Below are positions 39,007 through 48,980 of a stretch of DNA of 64,000 bases, in pieces. The DNA is taken from assembly GCF_003285265.1 (NCBI RefSeq), contig NZ_CP030239.1, positions 2,401,501-2,465,500 on the forward strand, written 5' to 3'. The translations under genes were made by a program, and so were the position numbers. Under the pieces are notes generated by a model. The model did not search any database. It was given only the letters and a program-made list of their open reading frames with translations, and was not told where the DNA came from. This DNA is from Paracoccus mutanolyticus (GTDB lineage Bacteria > Pseudomonadota > Alphaproteobacteria > Rhodobacterales > Rhodobacteraceae). Positions within the stretch are counted from its first letter, which is position 1; each line of letters begins with the position of its first letter.

Positions 39007-40683
39007 TCAGAGAATGCCGGGCAGATTCAAGCCATGCTCGCGCGCGCAGTCCAGCGCGATCTGATAGCCCGCGTCGGCATGCCGCATGACGCCGGTGGCC
39101 GGGTCGTTCCACAGCACGCGCGCCAGCCGGGCGTCGGCATCCTCGCTGCCATCGCAGCAGATGACCATGCCCGAGTGCTGGGAAAAGCCCATGCCGACGC
39201 CGCCGCCATGGTGCAGCGACACCCAGGTCGCGCCGGATGCCGTATTCAGCAGCGCGTTCAGCAGCGGCCAGTCGGACACCGCGTCCGAGCCGTCCTGCAT
39301 CGCCTCGGTTTCCCGGTTGGGCGAGGCGACGCTGCCGCTGTCCAGATGGTCGCGGCCGATGACGATGGGCGCCTTCAGCTCGCCGTTGCGCACCATCTCG
39401 TTGAAGGCGAGGCCCAGCTTGTGGCGGATGCCAAGGCCGACCCAGCAGATCCGCGCCGGCAGGCCCTGGAAGGCGATGCGCTCGCGCGCCATGTCCAGCC
39501 AGTTGTGCAGATGCGGGTCGTCGACCAGTTCCTTGACCTTGGCGTCGGTCTTCAGGATGTCCTCGGGGTCGCCCGACAGCGCCGCCCAGCGGAACGGGCC
39601 GATGCCCTTGCAGAACAGCGGCCGGATATAGGCGGGGACAAAGCCCGGGAAGGCAAAGGCGCGCTCAAAGCCTTCCTCAAGCGCCATCTGGCGGATGTTG
39701 TTGCCGTAATCGACAGTCGGGATGCCTGCGTCATGGAAGGCCACCATGGCCTCGACCTGCTTGCGCATGGAGGCGCGGGCGGCGCGTTCGACGGCCTTGG
39801 GGTCGGTCTCCTGCCGGGCGCGCCATTCGGCGACGGTCCAGCCCTGCGGCAGATAGCCATGCACCGGGTCGTGGGCCGAGGTCTGGTCGGTCACGATGTC
39901 GGGACGCGCGCCGCGGCGGGCGAGTTCGGGGAACACGTCGGCGGCATTGCCGATCAGCGCCACGGATTTCGCCTCGCCGGCCCTGGTCCAGCGGTCGATC
40001 ATCGCCAGCGCCTCGTCGAGGTCGTGGGTCTTTTCATCGACATAGCGGGTGCGCAGGCGGAAATCGGCGCGGGTTTCGTCGCATTCCACGGCCAGACAGC
40101 AGGCCCCGGCCATGACCGCGGCCAGGGGCTGGGCGCCGCCCATGCCGCCAAGCCCGCCGGTCAGGATCCACTTGCCCTTCAGGTCGCCGCCATAGTGCTG
40201 GCGCCCGGCCTCGACAAAGGTCTCGTAGGTGCCCTGCACAATGCCCTGGCTGCCGATGTAGATCCAGGAACCGGCGGTCATCTGGCCGTACATGGCCAGG
40301 CCCTTCCTGTCCAACTCGTTGAAATGGTCCCAGTTCGCCCAATGCGGCACCAGGTTCGAGTTCGCGATCAGCACCCGCGGCGCATCCTTGTGGGTGCGGA
40401 ACACGCCGACCGGCTTGCCCGATTGCACCAGCAGCGTCTCGTCGGTTTCCAGCTTTTTCAGGCTGTCGACGATCAGGTCGAAATCCTTCCAGGTGCGGGC
40501 GGCGCGGCCGATGCCGCCATAGACCACCAGCTCATGCGGGTTCTCGGCCACGTCGGGATGCAGGTTGTTCATCAGCATCCGCATCGGCGCTTCGGTCAGC
40601 CAGCTTTTCGCGGTGATCTCGGGACCGGTGGGGGGAAAGATGTCGCGGGTGTTGTGACGCGGATTGGTCTGGGGGTTGTCCAT
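39007..40683 (-). CDS. hutU: Urocanate hydratase
   Basis: A 558-residue cytoplasmic enzyme that hydrates urocanate to imidazolonepropionate, the second step of histidine degradation, using tightly bound NAD+ as an electrophile. The N-terminal [20 protein letters not shown], the NAD-binding [14 protein letters not shown] and the catalytic-cysteine region [19 protein letters not shown] to [14 protein letters not shown] are as expected. The frame is unbroken and full length. It starts three bases after the hutG stop. Confidence 0.97.
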   Translation of the reverse strand: MDNPQTNPRHNTRDIFPPTGPEITAKSWLTEAPMRMLMNNLHPDVAENPHELVVYGGIGRAARTWKDFDLIVDSLKKLETDETLLVQSGKPVGVFRTHKDAPRVLIANSNLVPHWANWDHFNELDRKGLAMYGQMTAGSWIYIGSQGIVQGTYETFVEAGRQHYGGDLKGKWILTGGLGGMGGAQPLAAVMAGACCLAVECDETRADFRLRTRYVDEKTHDLDEALAMIDRWTRAGEAKSVALIGNAADVFPELARRGARPDIVTDQTSAHDPVHGYLPQGWTVAEWRARQETDPKAVERAARASMRKQVEAMVAFHDAGIPTVDYGNNIRQMALEEGFERAFAFPGFVPAYIRPLFCKGIGPFRWAALSGDPEDILKTDAKVKELVDDPHLHNWLDMARERIAFQGLPARICWVGLGIRHKLGLAFNEMVRNGELKAPIVIGRDHLDSGSVASPNRETEAMQDGSDAVSDWPLLNALLNTASGATWVSLHHGGGVGMGFSQHSGMVICCDGSEDADARLARVLWNDPATGVMRHADAGYQIALDCAREHGLNLPGIL

Positions 40684-40686
40684 GTC

Positions 40687-41476
40687 TTACGCCTTCAGTT
40701 CGGGGCCAAGGGCCGCGAGTTTCGTCAGGATGGCTTTCAGCGTGACCCGCAGCGCATCGGCCTTGGCCGGGTCATAGTCAAAGGGCGGGGCCTCGGTCGC
40801 CAGATGGGTGGACTGGGCCAGTTCCATCTGGATGGCGTGGACGCCGCGCGCGGGCTGGCCGTAATGCGCGTCGTCCAGCCGCCCTTGAAGCGGCCGTTCA
40901 GCACATGGGACCGGCCGGTGGCGGCGCAAAGCGCCAGCGTGGCGGCCTCGATCCGGGGGTCGCACGACGCGCCGCCGTTGGTGCCGATGTTGAAGTCGGG
41001 CAGCGTCCCTTCGAACAGGAACGGAAATGGCTGCGGATCGAATGGCAGTCGTAAAGGATCGCGACGCCATGCCGGGCGCGCACCCGTTCGATTTCCGCCG
41101 CCAGCGCCGCGTGATAGAGGGCGTGAAAGTGCTCCTTGCGCTCGGCGATCTCCTCGGCCGAGGGTTCGACCTGCCAGATCGGCTGGCCGTCGAAATCGGT
41201 CAGCGGCACAAGCCCGGTGGTGTTCTGGCCGGGATAGAGGCTCGCGTCGTCCGGGCCGCGGTTGGCGTCGATCACATAGCGGTGGAAGGTCGCCCTGACT
41301 GTGGTCACGCCGGGCAGCAGCCCGTCGTAGAGCCTGTGGATATGCCAGTCGGTATCGGACAGCACCCGGCCGCGGTCGTTCAACCGGCTCTGGATGGCGG
41401 CGGGCAGCCATGTGCCCGTATGGGGCAGGCCCAGGATGACCGGGCCCGCGCCCTGCACGACTTCGACCGGGATCAT
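40687..41476 (-). CDS. hutG: N-formylglutamate deformylase, frame broken
   Basis: An enzyme of about 263 residues that hydrolyses N-formylglutamate to glutamate and formate, the last step of the HutF/HutG branch. [27 protein letters not shown] and LYDCHSIRSH supply the metal-site residues. Frames change at about 41030 (around SHIPFLFEG) and about 40878 (GCGCATTAC for GCGCCATTAC, restoring RHYGQPARGVHA). The ATG overlaps the hutH stop. Its presence with hutF shows the five-step pathway rather than the formamide-releasing one. Confidence 0.9.
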
Positions 41477-43009
41477 GCCCGCACCTCGTCCAGCAGGCCG
41501 GCGGGGACGGCATCGGTCAGGACGCCCGCCCGGACCAGCCGCGCGGCCTCGACCAGATCGGGCGCCAGATAGCGGTCCTGGTCCAGCGCCGGAATGGTGT
41601 CCCGCAGCACCTGGGCCACCGCCGCAGCGGTCCCGAGGTTTGCAGCGGCGCACGGAATTCGATCCCGGCGTCGGCGCAGATCGCCTCGATCCCGATCTGG
41701 GCAAGGTTCGCGTTCATCCGGCGCAGCCGGCGCGCGCCATGCGCGGCCATGCTGACGTGATCCTCTTGGTTGGCCGAGGTGGGGGTGGAATCGGTCGAGC
41801 AGGGCGTCGCGAGATGCTTGTTTTCCGACATCAGCGCCGCCGAGGTCACTTCGGCGATCATCAGCCCCGAGTTCAGGCCCGGGTCCGGCGTCAGGAAGGG
41901 CGGCAGGTCGTGGGACAGCGTCGGGTCGACCATCAGCGCGATGCGGCGCTGGGAAATCGCGCCGATCTCGGCAATCGCCAGCGCGATCTGGTCGGCGGCA
42001 AAGGCCACCGGCTCGGCATGGAAGTTCCCGCCCGAGACGATGCGGTCGGCGCCGACCAGCACCAGCGGGTTGTCGGTCGCGGCATTGGCCTCGATCTCCA
42101 GCGTGCGGGCGGCCTGCCACAACAGGTCGATGCAGGCGCCCGTCACCTGCGGCTGGCAGCGGATGCAATAGGGGTCCTGCACGCGGGTGTCGCCGGTCCG
42201 GTGACTTTCGCGGATCTCGGAGCCCTCCATCAGCGCCCGGATGGTCCGCGCCGCGACGATCTGGCCGCGATGGCCGCGCAGGGTGTGGATCTCGTCCAAG
42301 AAGGGCGCGGTCGAGCCCATGATCGCGTCGGTCGAAAGCGAAGATGTCACCAGCGCCGCCCGGGCCGCGGCAAATGCGTCCCAAAGCCCCGCCAGCGCAA
42401 AGGCGGTCGAGACCTGGGTGCCGTTGATCAGGGCCAGTCCTTCCTTGGCGGCCAGCACCACCGGGGACAGACCCGCGGCGGCCAGCGCCTCGGCGCCCGC
42501 CATCTCGCGTCCCTCATGGGTGGCGCGGCCTTCGCCCAGCATCACCGCCGCCATATGCGCCAGCGGCGCAAGATCGCCCGACGCGCCGACCGAGCCCTGC
42601 GCCGGGATCACCGGCAGCACGCCGCGCGCCAGCATGCCTCGATCAGCTGGATCACCTCGGGGCGCACGCCCGAGGCGCCGCGGCCCAGCGACAGAAGCTT
42701 CAGCACCAGGATCAGGCGCACCGTCTCGGGCTCGACCGGCTCGCCCACGCCGCAGCAATGCGACAGGATCAGGTTCCGTTGCAGCGTCGCCGTGTCGCCC
42801 GCCGCGATCTTGATCGAGGCGAGCTTGCCGAAGCCGGTGTTCACGCCATAGACCGGCGCATCGCCCTTGGCGGCGGCCTCGATGCGGGCGGCCGAGGCGG
42901 CAATGCCGGGCCGGGCGCTGTCGGCCAGCCGCACGGCCAAGCCCTCGCGCCAGACGCGCTCGAGCTGGGCAAGCGTGGTGTCGCCGGGGGTCAGGATCAG
43001 TTCAGACAA
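41473..43009 (-). CDS. hutH: Histidine ammonia-lyase, frame broken
   Basis: An enzyme of about 512 residues that deaminates histidine to urocanate. The Ala-Ser-Gly triad that cyclises to the MIO cofactor lies in [29 protein letters not shown] and [17 protein letters not shown] are also diagnostic. A C is missing at about 42637 (GAGGCATG for GAGGCCATG), and the C-terminal 60 residues change frame near 41640. I take TTG 43009 as the start: GGAGG sits six bases upstream and the product begins SELILTPGD, overlapping the hutI end by eight bases. Confidence 0.93.
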
Positions 43010-44204
43010 GGTCGCCTCCGAAGATGCGGGCATGAAGGGGGTTGAAGCCGATGCGATAGGTCAGCTCGGCCGGGGCGTGGACATCCCAGATCGCCAGGTC
43101 GGCCCGCATGCCGGGCGCGATCACGCCCCGGTCGGCCAGGCCCAGGGCGCGGGCCGCATTGCGGGTGACGCCGGCCAGGCATTCGGCCGGGGTCAGGCGG
43201 AACAGCGTCGCGCCCATGTTCATCGCCAGCAGCAGCGAGGTCAGCGGCGAGGTGCCGGGGTTGCAGTCGGTCGCCAGCGCGATGGGCACGCCGGCGTCGC
43301 GCAGGGCGCCCACCGGGGGCATCTGCGTTTCGCGCAGCGTATAGAAGGCGCCGGGCAGCAGCACGGCAACGGTGCCGGATGCGGCCATCGCGTCCACCCC
43401 GTCCTGGCCCAGCCATTCCAGATGATCGGCCGACATCGCGCCGTGGCGCGCCGCCATTGCCGCGCCATGCAGGTCGGACAGCTGTTCGGCATGCAGCTTC
43501 ACCGGCAGGCCCAGGGTTTTCGCATGGTCGAAGATCGCCGCCATCTCGTCGCGGGAAAAGGCGATGCTCTCGCAGAACCCGTCCACCGCGTCGACCAGAT
43601 CCTCGGCATGGGCGGCGTCCATGCCCGCGATCACCACGTCGCGGATATAGCCGGCGCGGTCGCCCTGATATTCCGGCGGCAGGGCATGGGCCGCCAGCCA
43701 GGTGGTGCGAACGGTCACCTCTCGGCGCGCCTCGATCAGCCGGGCCACGCGCAGCATCTTCAATTCGTCGGCGACGGTCAGGCCGTAGCCGGACTTGACC
43801 TCGATGGTGGTCACGCCCTCGGCGATCAGGTGATCGACCCGGCGCAGCGCGGATTTCAGCAAGCTGGCTTCGTCCGCGTCGCGGGTGGCGCGGACCGAGG
43901 ACAGGATGCCGCCCCCGGCGCGGGCGATTTCCTCGTAACCCGCGCCCTCGAGCCGCATCTCGAATTCGCGGGCGCGGTCGCCGCCAAAGACGATATGGGT
44001 GTGGCAGTCGATCAGCCCCGGCGTCACCAGCCGCCCGCCCAGGTCGCGGCGCGATGCGCCGGCATAGCGTTCCGGCAGGTCCGTCTCGGGCCCGACCCAG
44101 CTGATTCGATCATCCTCGACCACCAGGGAAGCCTGCGGGATCAGGCCGTAACCCCCTGTTTCGTCGTTCATCGTGGCGATGGCGGCATGGGTCAGAAGCT
44201 GCAT
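43002..44204 (-). CDS. hutI: Imidazolonepropionase
   Basis: A 400-residue amidohydrolase for the third step of histidine degradation, giving N-formimidoylglutamate. The metal-binding motif [19 protein letters not shown] near residue 70 and the later [11 protein letters not shown] and [12 protein letters not shown] are conserved. The frame is intact. It is the first gene of the leftward hut operon, with the divergent promoter region and tandem operators just upstream. Confidence 0.96.
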   Translation of the reverse strand: MQLLTHAAIATMNDETGGYGLIPQASLVVEDDRISWVGPETDLPERYAGASRRDLGGRLVTPGLIDCHTHIVFGGDRAREFEMRLEGAGYEEIARAGGGILSSVRATRDADEASLLKSALRRVDHLIAEGVTTIEVKSGYGLTVADELKMLRVARLIEARREVTVRTTWLAAHALPPEYQGDRAGYIRDVVIAGMDAAHAEDLVDAVDGFCESIAFSRDEMAAIFDHAKTLGLPVKLHAEQLSDLHGAAMAARHGAMSADHLEWLGQDGVDAMAASGTVAVLLPGAFYTLRETQMPPVGALRDAGVPIALATDCNPGTSPLTSLLLAMNMGATLFRLTPAECLAGVTRNAARALGLADRGVIAPGMRADLAIWDVHAPAELTYRIGFNPLHARIFGGDLV

Positions 44205-44237
44205 CGATGGCGTCCCGCATTGATTTCTTCCTGGTTC

Positions 44238-44274
44238 TATGTCTAAACTTAAACAGTCTCTATGTCTAAACTTA
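44238..44274. promoter_or_regulatory. Two tandem 14-bp operators, probably for HutC
   Basis: TATGTCTAAACTTA occurs exactly twice, at 44238-44251 and 44261-44274, with starts 23 bases apart, about two helical turns. Each copy is itself an imperfect palindrome (10 of 14 positions symmetric), suiting a GntR-family dimer. They lie in the 95-bp gap between the divergent hutI and hutF genes, and hutC is encoded in the hutF operon. Confidence 0.75.
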
Positions 44275-44299
44275 TTTTGGCAGGAAAAAGGGCGTCGCG

Positions 44300-45661
44300 A
44301 TGGAAAAGATCTGGGCAGAGCGGGCCTTGCTGCCCGATGGTTGGGCAGAGCATGTCTGCGTGACGATCGAAGCGGGCCGAATCGCCCGGGTCGAACCCGG
44401 CGCTGCGCCGCAGGGGCGCCGCGTGGCCCTGCTGCTGCCCGCGCTGGCCAACCTGCACAGCCACGCCTTTCAGCGCGCCATGGCGGGGCTGAGCGAGGGT
44501 AGGGGCCCCGAGCCGCGCGACACCTTCTGGACCTGGCGCCAGATCATGTACCGCTTTCTGGATCACCTGACGCCCGACGATGTCGAATCCATCGCGGCGC
44601 TGGTGCAGATGGAGATGCTCGAGGCGGGCTATGCCACCAATGTCGAGTTCCATTACCTGCACCACGGACCCGGCGGCCGGCCCTATGCCAACCCGGCCGA
44701 GATGGCCGGGCGGATCGCGGCCGCCGCCGCGCGCACCGGCATCGGCCTGACCCTGCTGCCGGTGCATTACCAGTTCGGCGGCGTCGACCGCCGCCCGCTC
44801 GCGCCCGGGCAGGACCGCTTCGGCACCACCCCCGGGGATTTCGCCCGCCTGGTCGAGGCGTCCGACGCGGCGCTGCGCGACCTGCCCGCCGACGCCACCC
44901 TGGGCATTGCGCCCCATTCGCTGCGCGCCGTCTCGCCCGAGGGGCTGGCGGACTGCGTGGCGCTGCGCCCCGACCGCCCGCTGCACATGCACCTGGCCGA
45001 GCAGGTCCCCGAGGTCGAGGAGATCCGCGCCGCCTATGGCCGCCGCCCGGTCGAATGGCTGCTGGACAATCACGCCCCCGACCGGCGCTGGACCCTGATC
45101 CACCTGACGCACATGACCGAGGACGAGACCCGCCGCCTGGCCGCCACCGGCGCCGTGGCAGGGCTGTGCCCGATCACCGAAAGCTCACTGGGCGACGGCA
45201 TCTTCAACGGCACCATCTGGGCCGGGGCAGGCGGGCGCTACGGCTTCGGCTCGGACAGCAACATCCGCATCTCGCTGACCGAGGAACTGCGCACGCTGGA
45301 ATACAGCCAGCGTCTGCGCGACCGCGCCCGGGCCGTGCTGGCCGTGGCCGGACGCTCGACCGGGCGGGTCATCTATGATGCCGGTCTTGACGGCGGCGCC
45401 ACCGCGGCGGGGCGCGATACGGGCGCGATCCAGCCGGGGCTTTGGGCCGATCTGGCGGTGGTGGACCTGGACAACCCGGTCATGGCGGGGCGCCGGGGCG
45501 ACCAGATGCTGGACAGCCTGATCTTTGCCGGCCAGGACGGGCTGGTGCGCGACGTCTGGTCGGCGGGCCGCCATGTCGTGACCGAGGGCAGGCATCTGGA
45601 CCGCGACCGCATCATCGCGGATTATCTGGCGACCATCGCCCGGCTTCAGGACCGCATGTGA
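44300..45661 (+). CDS. hutF: Formimidoylglutamate deiminase
   Basis: A 453-residue amidohydrolase that removes ammonia from N-formimidoylglutamate to give N-formylglutamate for HutG. The zinc motif is [15 protein letters not shown], followed by [12 protein letters not shown] and [15 protein letters not shown], all typical of HutF. The frame is intact. It diverges from the main hut operon, and its TGA overlaps the GTG start of hutC. Confidence 0.95.
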   Translation: MEKIWAERALLPDGWAEHVCVTIEAGRIARVEPGAAPQGRRVALLLPALANLHSHAFQRAMAGLSEGRGPEPRDTFWTWRQIMYRFLDHLTPDDVESIAALVQMEMLEAGYATNVEFHYLHHGPGGRPYANPAEMAGRIAAAAARTGIGLTLLPVHYQFGGVDRRPLAPGQDRFGTTPGDFARLVEASDAALRDLPADATLGIAPHSLRAVSPEGLADCVALRPDRPLHMHLAEQVPEVEEIRAAYGRRPVEWLLDNHAPDRRWTLIHLTHMTEDETRRLAATGAVAGLCPITESSLGDGIFNGTIWAGAGGRYGFGSDSNIRISLTEELRTLEYSQRLRDRARAVLAVAGRSTGRVIYDAGLDGGATAAGRDTGAIQPGLWADLAVVDLDNPVMAGRRGDQMLDSLIFAGQDGLVRDVWSAGRHVVTEGRHLDRDRIIADYLATIARLQDRM

Positions 45662-46365
45662 CCGAACGCACCGCCCCAGGCTCCAAGGCGCAGGCCATCG
45701 CCGCCGAGGTGCGCCGCCGCATCGTCGACCGCGAATGGCGCCAGGGCGACCGCATCCCGGACGAGGCGGAACTGGCCGTCGAATTCGGCGTCGCCCGCGC
45801 CACGGTGAACAAGGCCCTGCAACTGCTGGCCGAGGAGGGGCTCCTGGACCGCAAGCGCCGGGCCGGCACCCATGTCACGGTGAACCCGGCGCGCAAGGCC
45901 ACGCTGACCATCCCCATCGTGCGCGAGCAGATCGAGGGCGCGGGCATGGAATACAGCCACCGCCTGATCGACCAGCGCAGCCATCCGCTGCCCCCCGAGG
46001 TCGCGGCCCGCATGGGCCTGCCCGAGGGCACGCCGCTGATCCGCCTGCGCACGGTCCATTACGGCGATGCCCGTCCCTTTCAATCCGAGGACCGCTGGAT
46101 CAATCCCGTTGCCGCGCCGGGGGCCGAGGCCACCGATTTCCAGCGCATCAACGCCAACGAATGGCTGGTGCGCAACTTTCCGTGGTCGCGCGGCGACATG
46201 ATCTTTTCGGCCGAGAACGCCGATGCCCGCGACGCGCGGCTTCTGGGTACGCGGCAGGGTACCGCGCTGCTGATCCTGCACCGCACGACTTGGAACGACC
46301 TGGGCCCGATCACCTCGGTCCGGCTGGCGTTCCATCCGGGCTATCGCCTGATCGCGACACCCTGA
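45658..46365 (+). CDS. hutC: Histidine-utilisation repressor HutC (GntR family)
   Basis: A 235-residue repressor. The N-terminal GntR winged helix is seen in PDEAELAVEFGVARATVNKALQLLAEEGLL, and the C-terminal UTRA ligand domain contains PLIRLRTVHYGDARPFQSEDRWIN. Urocanate is the inducer in characterised HutC proteins. GTG 45658 overlaps the hutF stop (GTGA), so the pair is translationally coupled. It would act at the tandem sites 1.4 kb upstream. Confidence 0.92.
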   Translation: MTERTAPGSKAQAIAAEVRRRIVDREWRQGDRIPDEAELAVEFGVARATVNKALQLLAEEGLLDRKRRAGTHVTVNPARKATLTIPIVREQIEGAGMEYSHRLIDQRSHPLPPEVAARMGLPEGTPLIRLRTVHYGDARPFQSEDRWINPVAAPGAEATDFQRINANEWLVRNFPWSRGDMIFSAENADARDARLLGTRQGTALLILHRTTWNDLGPITSVRLAFHPGYRLIATP

Positions 46366-46405
46366 AAGCTCTTGCCATCCGGGGCGGGCCGCGTTCAACA
46401 GGGGC

Positions 46406-46657
46406 ATGACCGACCTCAGCCATCTTGCCGTTCCCGGTGCCCGCATCGCGGTGCGGGTGACGCCCCGCGCCTCGCGCAATGCGGTCCTTTGCGGCCAGGA
46501 CGGGGCGATCCGGGTCCTGGTGACGACGGTGCCCGAGGACGGCAAGGCCAATGCCGCCGTCGTCAAGCTGCTGGCCAAGGCGCTGGGCGTCGCCCGGACG
46601 CGCCTGGTGCTGGAGCGCGGCGCCGGGGCGCGGGACAAGCTGTTCCGGATCGACTAG
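46406..46657 (+). CDS. DUF167 (YggU-family) protein
   Basis: An 83-residue conserved protein. IAVRVTPRASRNAV and VPEDGKANAAVVKLLAKAL are the DUF167 signatures. Members are small alpha/beta proteins of unknown cellular role. It lies 40 bases after hutC and ends where the convergent small gene ends. Confidence 0.88.
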   Translation: MTDLSHLAVPGARIAVRVTPRASRNAVLCGQDGAIRVLVTTVPEDGKANAAVVKLLAKALGVARTRLVLERGAGARDKLFRID

Positions 46658-46908
46658 CGCCGTTCCAGGCGATAGTTGCCCTCGGGCAGGTTCAGGGCAG
46701 CGCGCAGCTCCTCGAGCTGCTCGATGGTCAGGATGATCTGGGCCAGCTCGCCGCTGTCGGGGTCGAACTGCTCGACGATCACGCGGTCGTCGAAGGTCTG
46801 GATCACGACATCCTCGTTCAGGGGACGCGTGCCGGCCTGGGCCCCCTGGGGCAGTTCGTCCACCAGCGTGATCACCGTGGCGTCGAAGTCGTGCTCGATG
46901 GTAAACAT
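46654..46908 (-). CDS. Conserved small acidic protein of unknown function
   Basis: An 84-residue protein beginning MFTIEHDFDATVITLVDE, with AAGGAT upstream of the ATG. The composition is acidic with alternating strands; there is no signal peptide or membrane segment. I recognise the type from Rhodobacteraceae genomes but know of no function. Its stop overlaps that of the DUF167 gene by four bases. Confidence 0.7.
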   Translation of the reverse strand: MFTIEHDFDATVITLVDELPQGAQAGTRPLNEDVVIQTFDDRVIVEQFDPDSGELAQIILTIEQLEELRAALNLPEGNYRLERR

Positions 46909-47051
46909 GGTGGATCCTTCCTGAACTGGCTTAACCAACATTCGCGTGAAGCGGGTGCAAGGGCAAGCCCGGTGCTTGGCCTCGTCCCCGGCCGCGGCTA
47001 AGGTGGCGCCAAGGGATCGGCCTCGGGCCGGCGGAACAGGCGGGGGCGCGG

Positions 47052-47792
47052 ATGACCAGGGCATGGCAGGCAGCGGCGGCGGCGCTATTGCTGGCGGGTT
47101 GCGTGGCGCAGCCCGTGCCGCAGGGATCCGGCACGCTGCCGGTGGCCGTGGTCGTCACCCCGTCGCCCGACACGCCGGCAGGCGCGCGCGCCTCGGCCCG
47201 GACCTTCATCGACGTCATCAGCCGGATGGAGCCTGCGGTCGAACGCGAATGCCTGCAGCGCCGCACCCAGCCCATCAACTGCGACTTCCAGTTCGTGGTC
47301 GACGACCGCCCGGGGCTCGAGGCGAATGCCTTTCAGACCGTGGACGCCAACGGCCGGCCGATCATCGGCTTCACCCTTTCCCTGATCGGCGAGGCACGCA
47401 ACGCCGACGAACTGGCCTTTGTCGTCGGGCACAAGGAGCGCTTCAGCCTGGGCCATATCGAACTCGCTGACAACGCCGCGACCATGGGGGCGGTGATTCT
47501 GGGCGGCCTGGCCAGCGCCTATGGCGGCAATCCGGACGCCATCGAAAGCGCGCAGGCGATGGGGGCCCAGTTCGGCGCCCGCTATTATTCCCGCGAATGG
47601 GAGCTTGAGGCCGATTATCTGGGCGCGATCATCGCCTTGAACGCGGGTTTCGACCCAGAACACGGGGCGCTGTTCTTTGCCCGCATCCCCGACCCGGGCG
47701 ACAAGATCCTGGGCACCCACCCGTCGCGCGCGGCGCGGATGAACCAGGTGGCGCGCGCGGTGGCCGATTATCGTTCCGGTCGGGTCCGATAA
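47052..47792 (+). CDS. M48-like lipoprotein without an intact HExxH motif
   Basis: A 246-residue lipoprotein; the lipobox LLLAGC places the acylated Cys at residue 17. The body resembles periplasmic M48 (BepA/LoiP-like) metalloproteases: NAFQTVDANGRPIIG, AFVVGH and the third-ligand helix SREWELEADYLGAIIALNAGFDP. Where HEAAHH-type zinc ligands are expected, the sequence reads GHKERFSLGH (first His at residue 127), so the catalytic Glu and second His are absent and one residue is missing. This could be a pseudo-protease or another local sequence error. Confidence 0.75.
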   Translation: MTRAWQAAAAALLLAGCVAQPVPQGSGTLPVAVVVTPSPDTPAGARASARTFIDVISRMEPAVERECLQRRTQPINCDFQFVVDDRPGLEANAFQTVDANGRPIIGFTLSLIGEARNADELAFVVGHKERFSLGHIELADNAATMGAVILGGLASAYGGNPDAIESAQAMGAQFGARYYSREWELEADYLGAIIALNAGFDPEHGALFFARIPDPGDKILGTHPSRAARMNQVARAVADYRSGRVR

Positions 47793-48049
47793 ATCTGACA
47801 GATGTGGCAGCTTTGCCGCAAATGCGCGCCTTGGCGTTAATTCCTTGAATTTCCCGTCTTCGTGACTTGTCTTTGGATAGGCTTCATGCGCGTCCAAGGC
47901 GAAAATGGCCGTTTTTGGCAGGGAAAATTCTAGTATGCCGGGAACTTACCGAAAGAATCCTCTTTCATGCGCGAAGGTTCGCCGATAGTTTCATCCCGTG
48001 ATTGACAGGCTTGCCCACCGGAACGGGCGTTTTTTCTTGGGGGCAATTG
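47793..48049. other. Intergenic region before the small conserved ORF
   Basis: An AT-richer 257-bp gap. It contains a terminator-like hairpin at 48013-48036 and no ORF I can support. Confidence 0.5.
48013..48036 (+). terminator. Short hairpin followed by T-run
   Basis: GCCC and GGGC flank eight bases and are followed by G and six T. It sits only about 14 bases before the next start codon, so it may terminate the M48-like transcript or act as an attenuator. Confidence 0.5.
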
Positions 48050-48400
48050 ATGATCGGCGTTATTCTGTGGAGCAGTCTGGCGAAGGAAAAGGCTGTGATC
48101 TGGTGCGAAGATCATGCCGCCCTGGCCTATCTGCAAGGACGCGACAACCTGCTCTCGGGACATGACTGGCCCGAAGCGGGCGATCTGGTCGAACTGGACA
48201 GCGAAACCATCGACGGGCTGCGTTATGCGCGCGGGGTCTCGTTGGTGTCGGCCCCGAAATGCTCCGAATTGCCCGAACTGCTCAAGGGAATGGCGGCGCC
48301 CAAGGGCAGCCGCCAGCCGGTTCTGCGCGTGATTTCCAACAAAAGCCTGACCAGCGACGCCTCTCCGCTGCCGCCGCACCGGGTGGCGGCAGCGGGCTAG
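48050..48400 (+). CDS. Conserved small protein of unknown function
   Basis: A 116-residue protein beginning MIGVILWSSLAKEKAVIWCEDHAALAYL. I know this type as a Rhodobacteraceae hypothetical. There is no signal or membrane segment; the middle is acidic and the tail basic and proline-rich. GGGGGC lies upstream of the ATG. It converges on ilvH with four bases between the stops. The function is unknown. Confidence 0.7.
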   Translation: MIGVILWSSLAKEKAVIWCEDHAALAYLQGRDNLLSGHDWPEAGDLVELDSETIDGLRYARGVSLVSAPKCSELPELLKGMAAPKGSRQPVLRVISNKSLTSDASPLPPHRVAAAG

Positions 48401-48404
48401 CGCG

Positions 48405-48965
48405 TCAGGCCCCGCGCGACAGCGCGGCGACGCCGGTCCGGGCCAGATGCGACAGCCCCAAGGGACGCATCAGCTCGGCAAAGGCATCCAGCTTTTCCGG
48501 CGTGCCCGTCATCTCGAAGACAAAGCTCTCCAGCGTCGAATCGACCACGTTCGCGCGAAAGATCTCGGCGATGCGCAGCGCCTCGACGCGCTTGTCGCCC
48601 TTGCCCGTCACCTTGAACAGGCCAAGCTCGCGTTCGACGCTGGGGCCTTCGACGGTCAGGTCATGGACCTCGTGCACGACGACGATGCGGCCCAGCTGCG
48701 CCTTGATCTGCTCGATCACCGCCGGTGTGCCGCGCGTCACGATGGTGATGCGCGAGCGGTGGCCCAGGTGGTCCACCTCGGCCACGGTCAGGCTGTCGAT
48801 GTTGTAGCCGCGTCCTGCGAACAGGCCGATGACGCGCGCCAGCACGCCCGGCTCGTTCTCGACCAGGACGGCCAGGGTGTGGCTTTCGATGACCTGGGCA
48901 TTGGGGTCGCGCAGGTCATAGGCGGAATGGCTGGACGCGCCCTTCTGGATGTTCAGTGCTGCCAT
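48405..48965 (-). CDS. ilvH: Acetolactate synthase small subunit
   Basis: The 186-residue regulatory subunit of acetohydroxyacid synthase, which confers valine feedback inhibition. The N-terminal ACT domain reads HTLAVLVENEPGVLARVIGLFAGRGYNIDSL; the C-terminal ACT-like half contains IVVVHEVHDLT. It lies 15 bases downstream of the catalytic-subunit gene in a two-gene operon for branched-chain amino-acid synthesis. The frame is intact. Confidence 0.95.
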   Translation of the reverse strand: MAALNIQKGASSHSAYDLRDPNAQVIESHTLAVLVENEPGVLARVIGLFAGRGYNIDSLTVAEVDHLGHRSRITIVTRGTPAVIEQIKAQLGRIVVVHEVHDLTVEGPSVERELGLFKVTGKGDKRVEALRIAEIFRANVVDSTLESFVFEMTGTPEKLDAFAELMRPLGLSHLARTGVAALSRGA

Positions 48966-48980
48966 GATGTCGTTCCTTGA

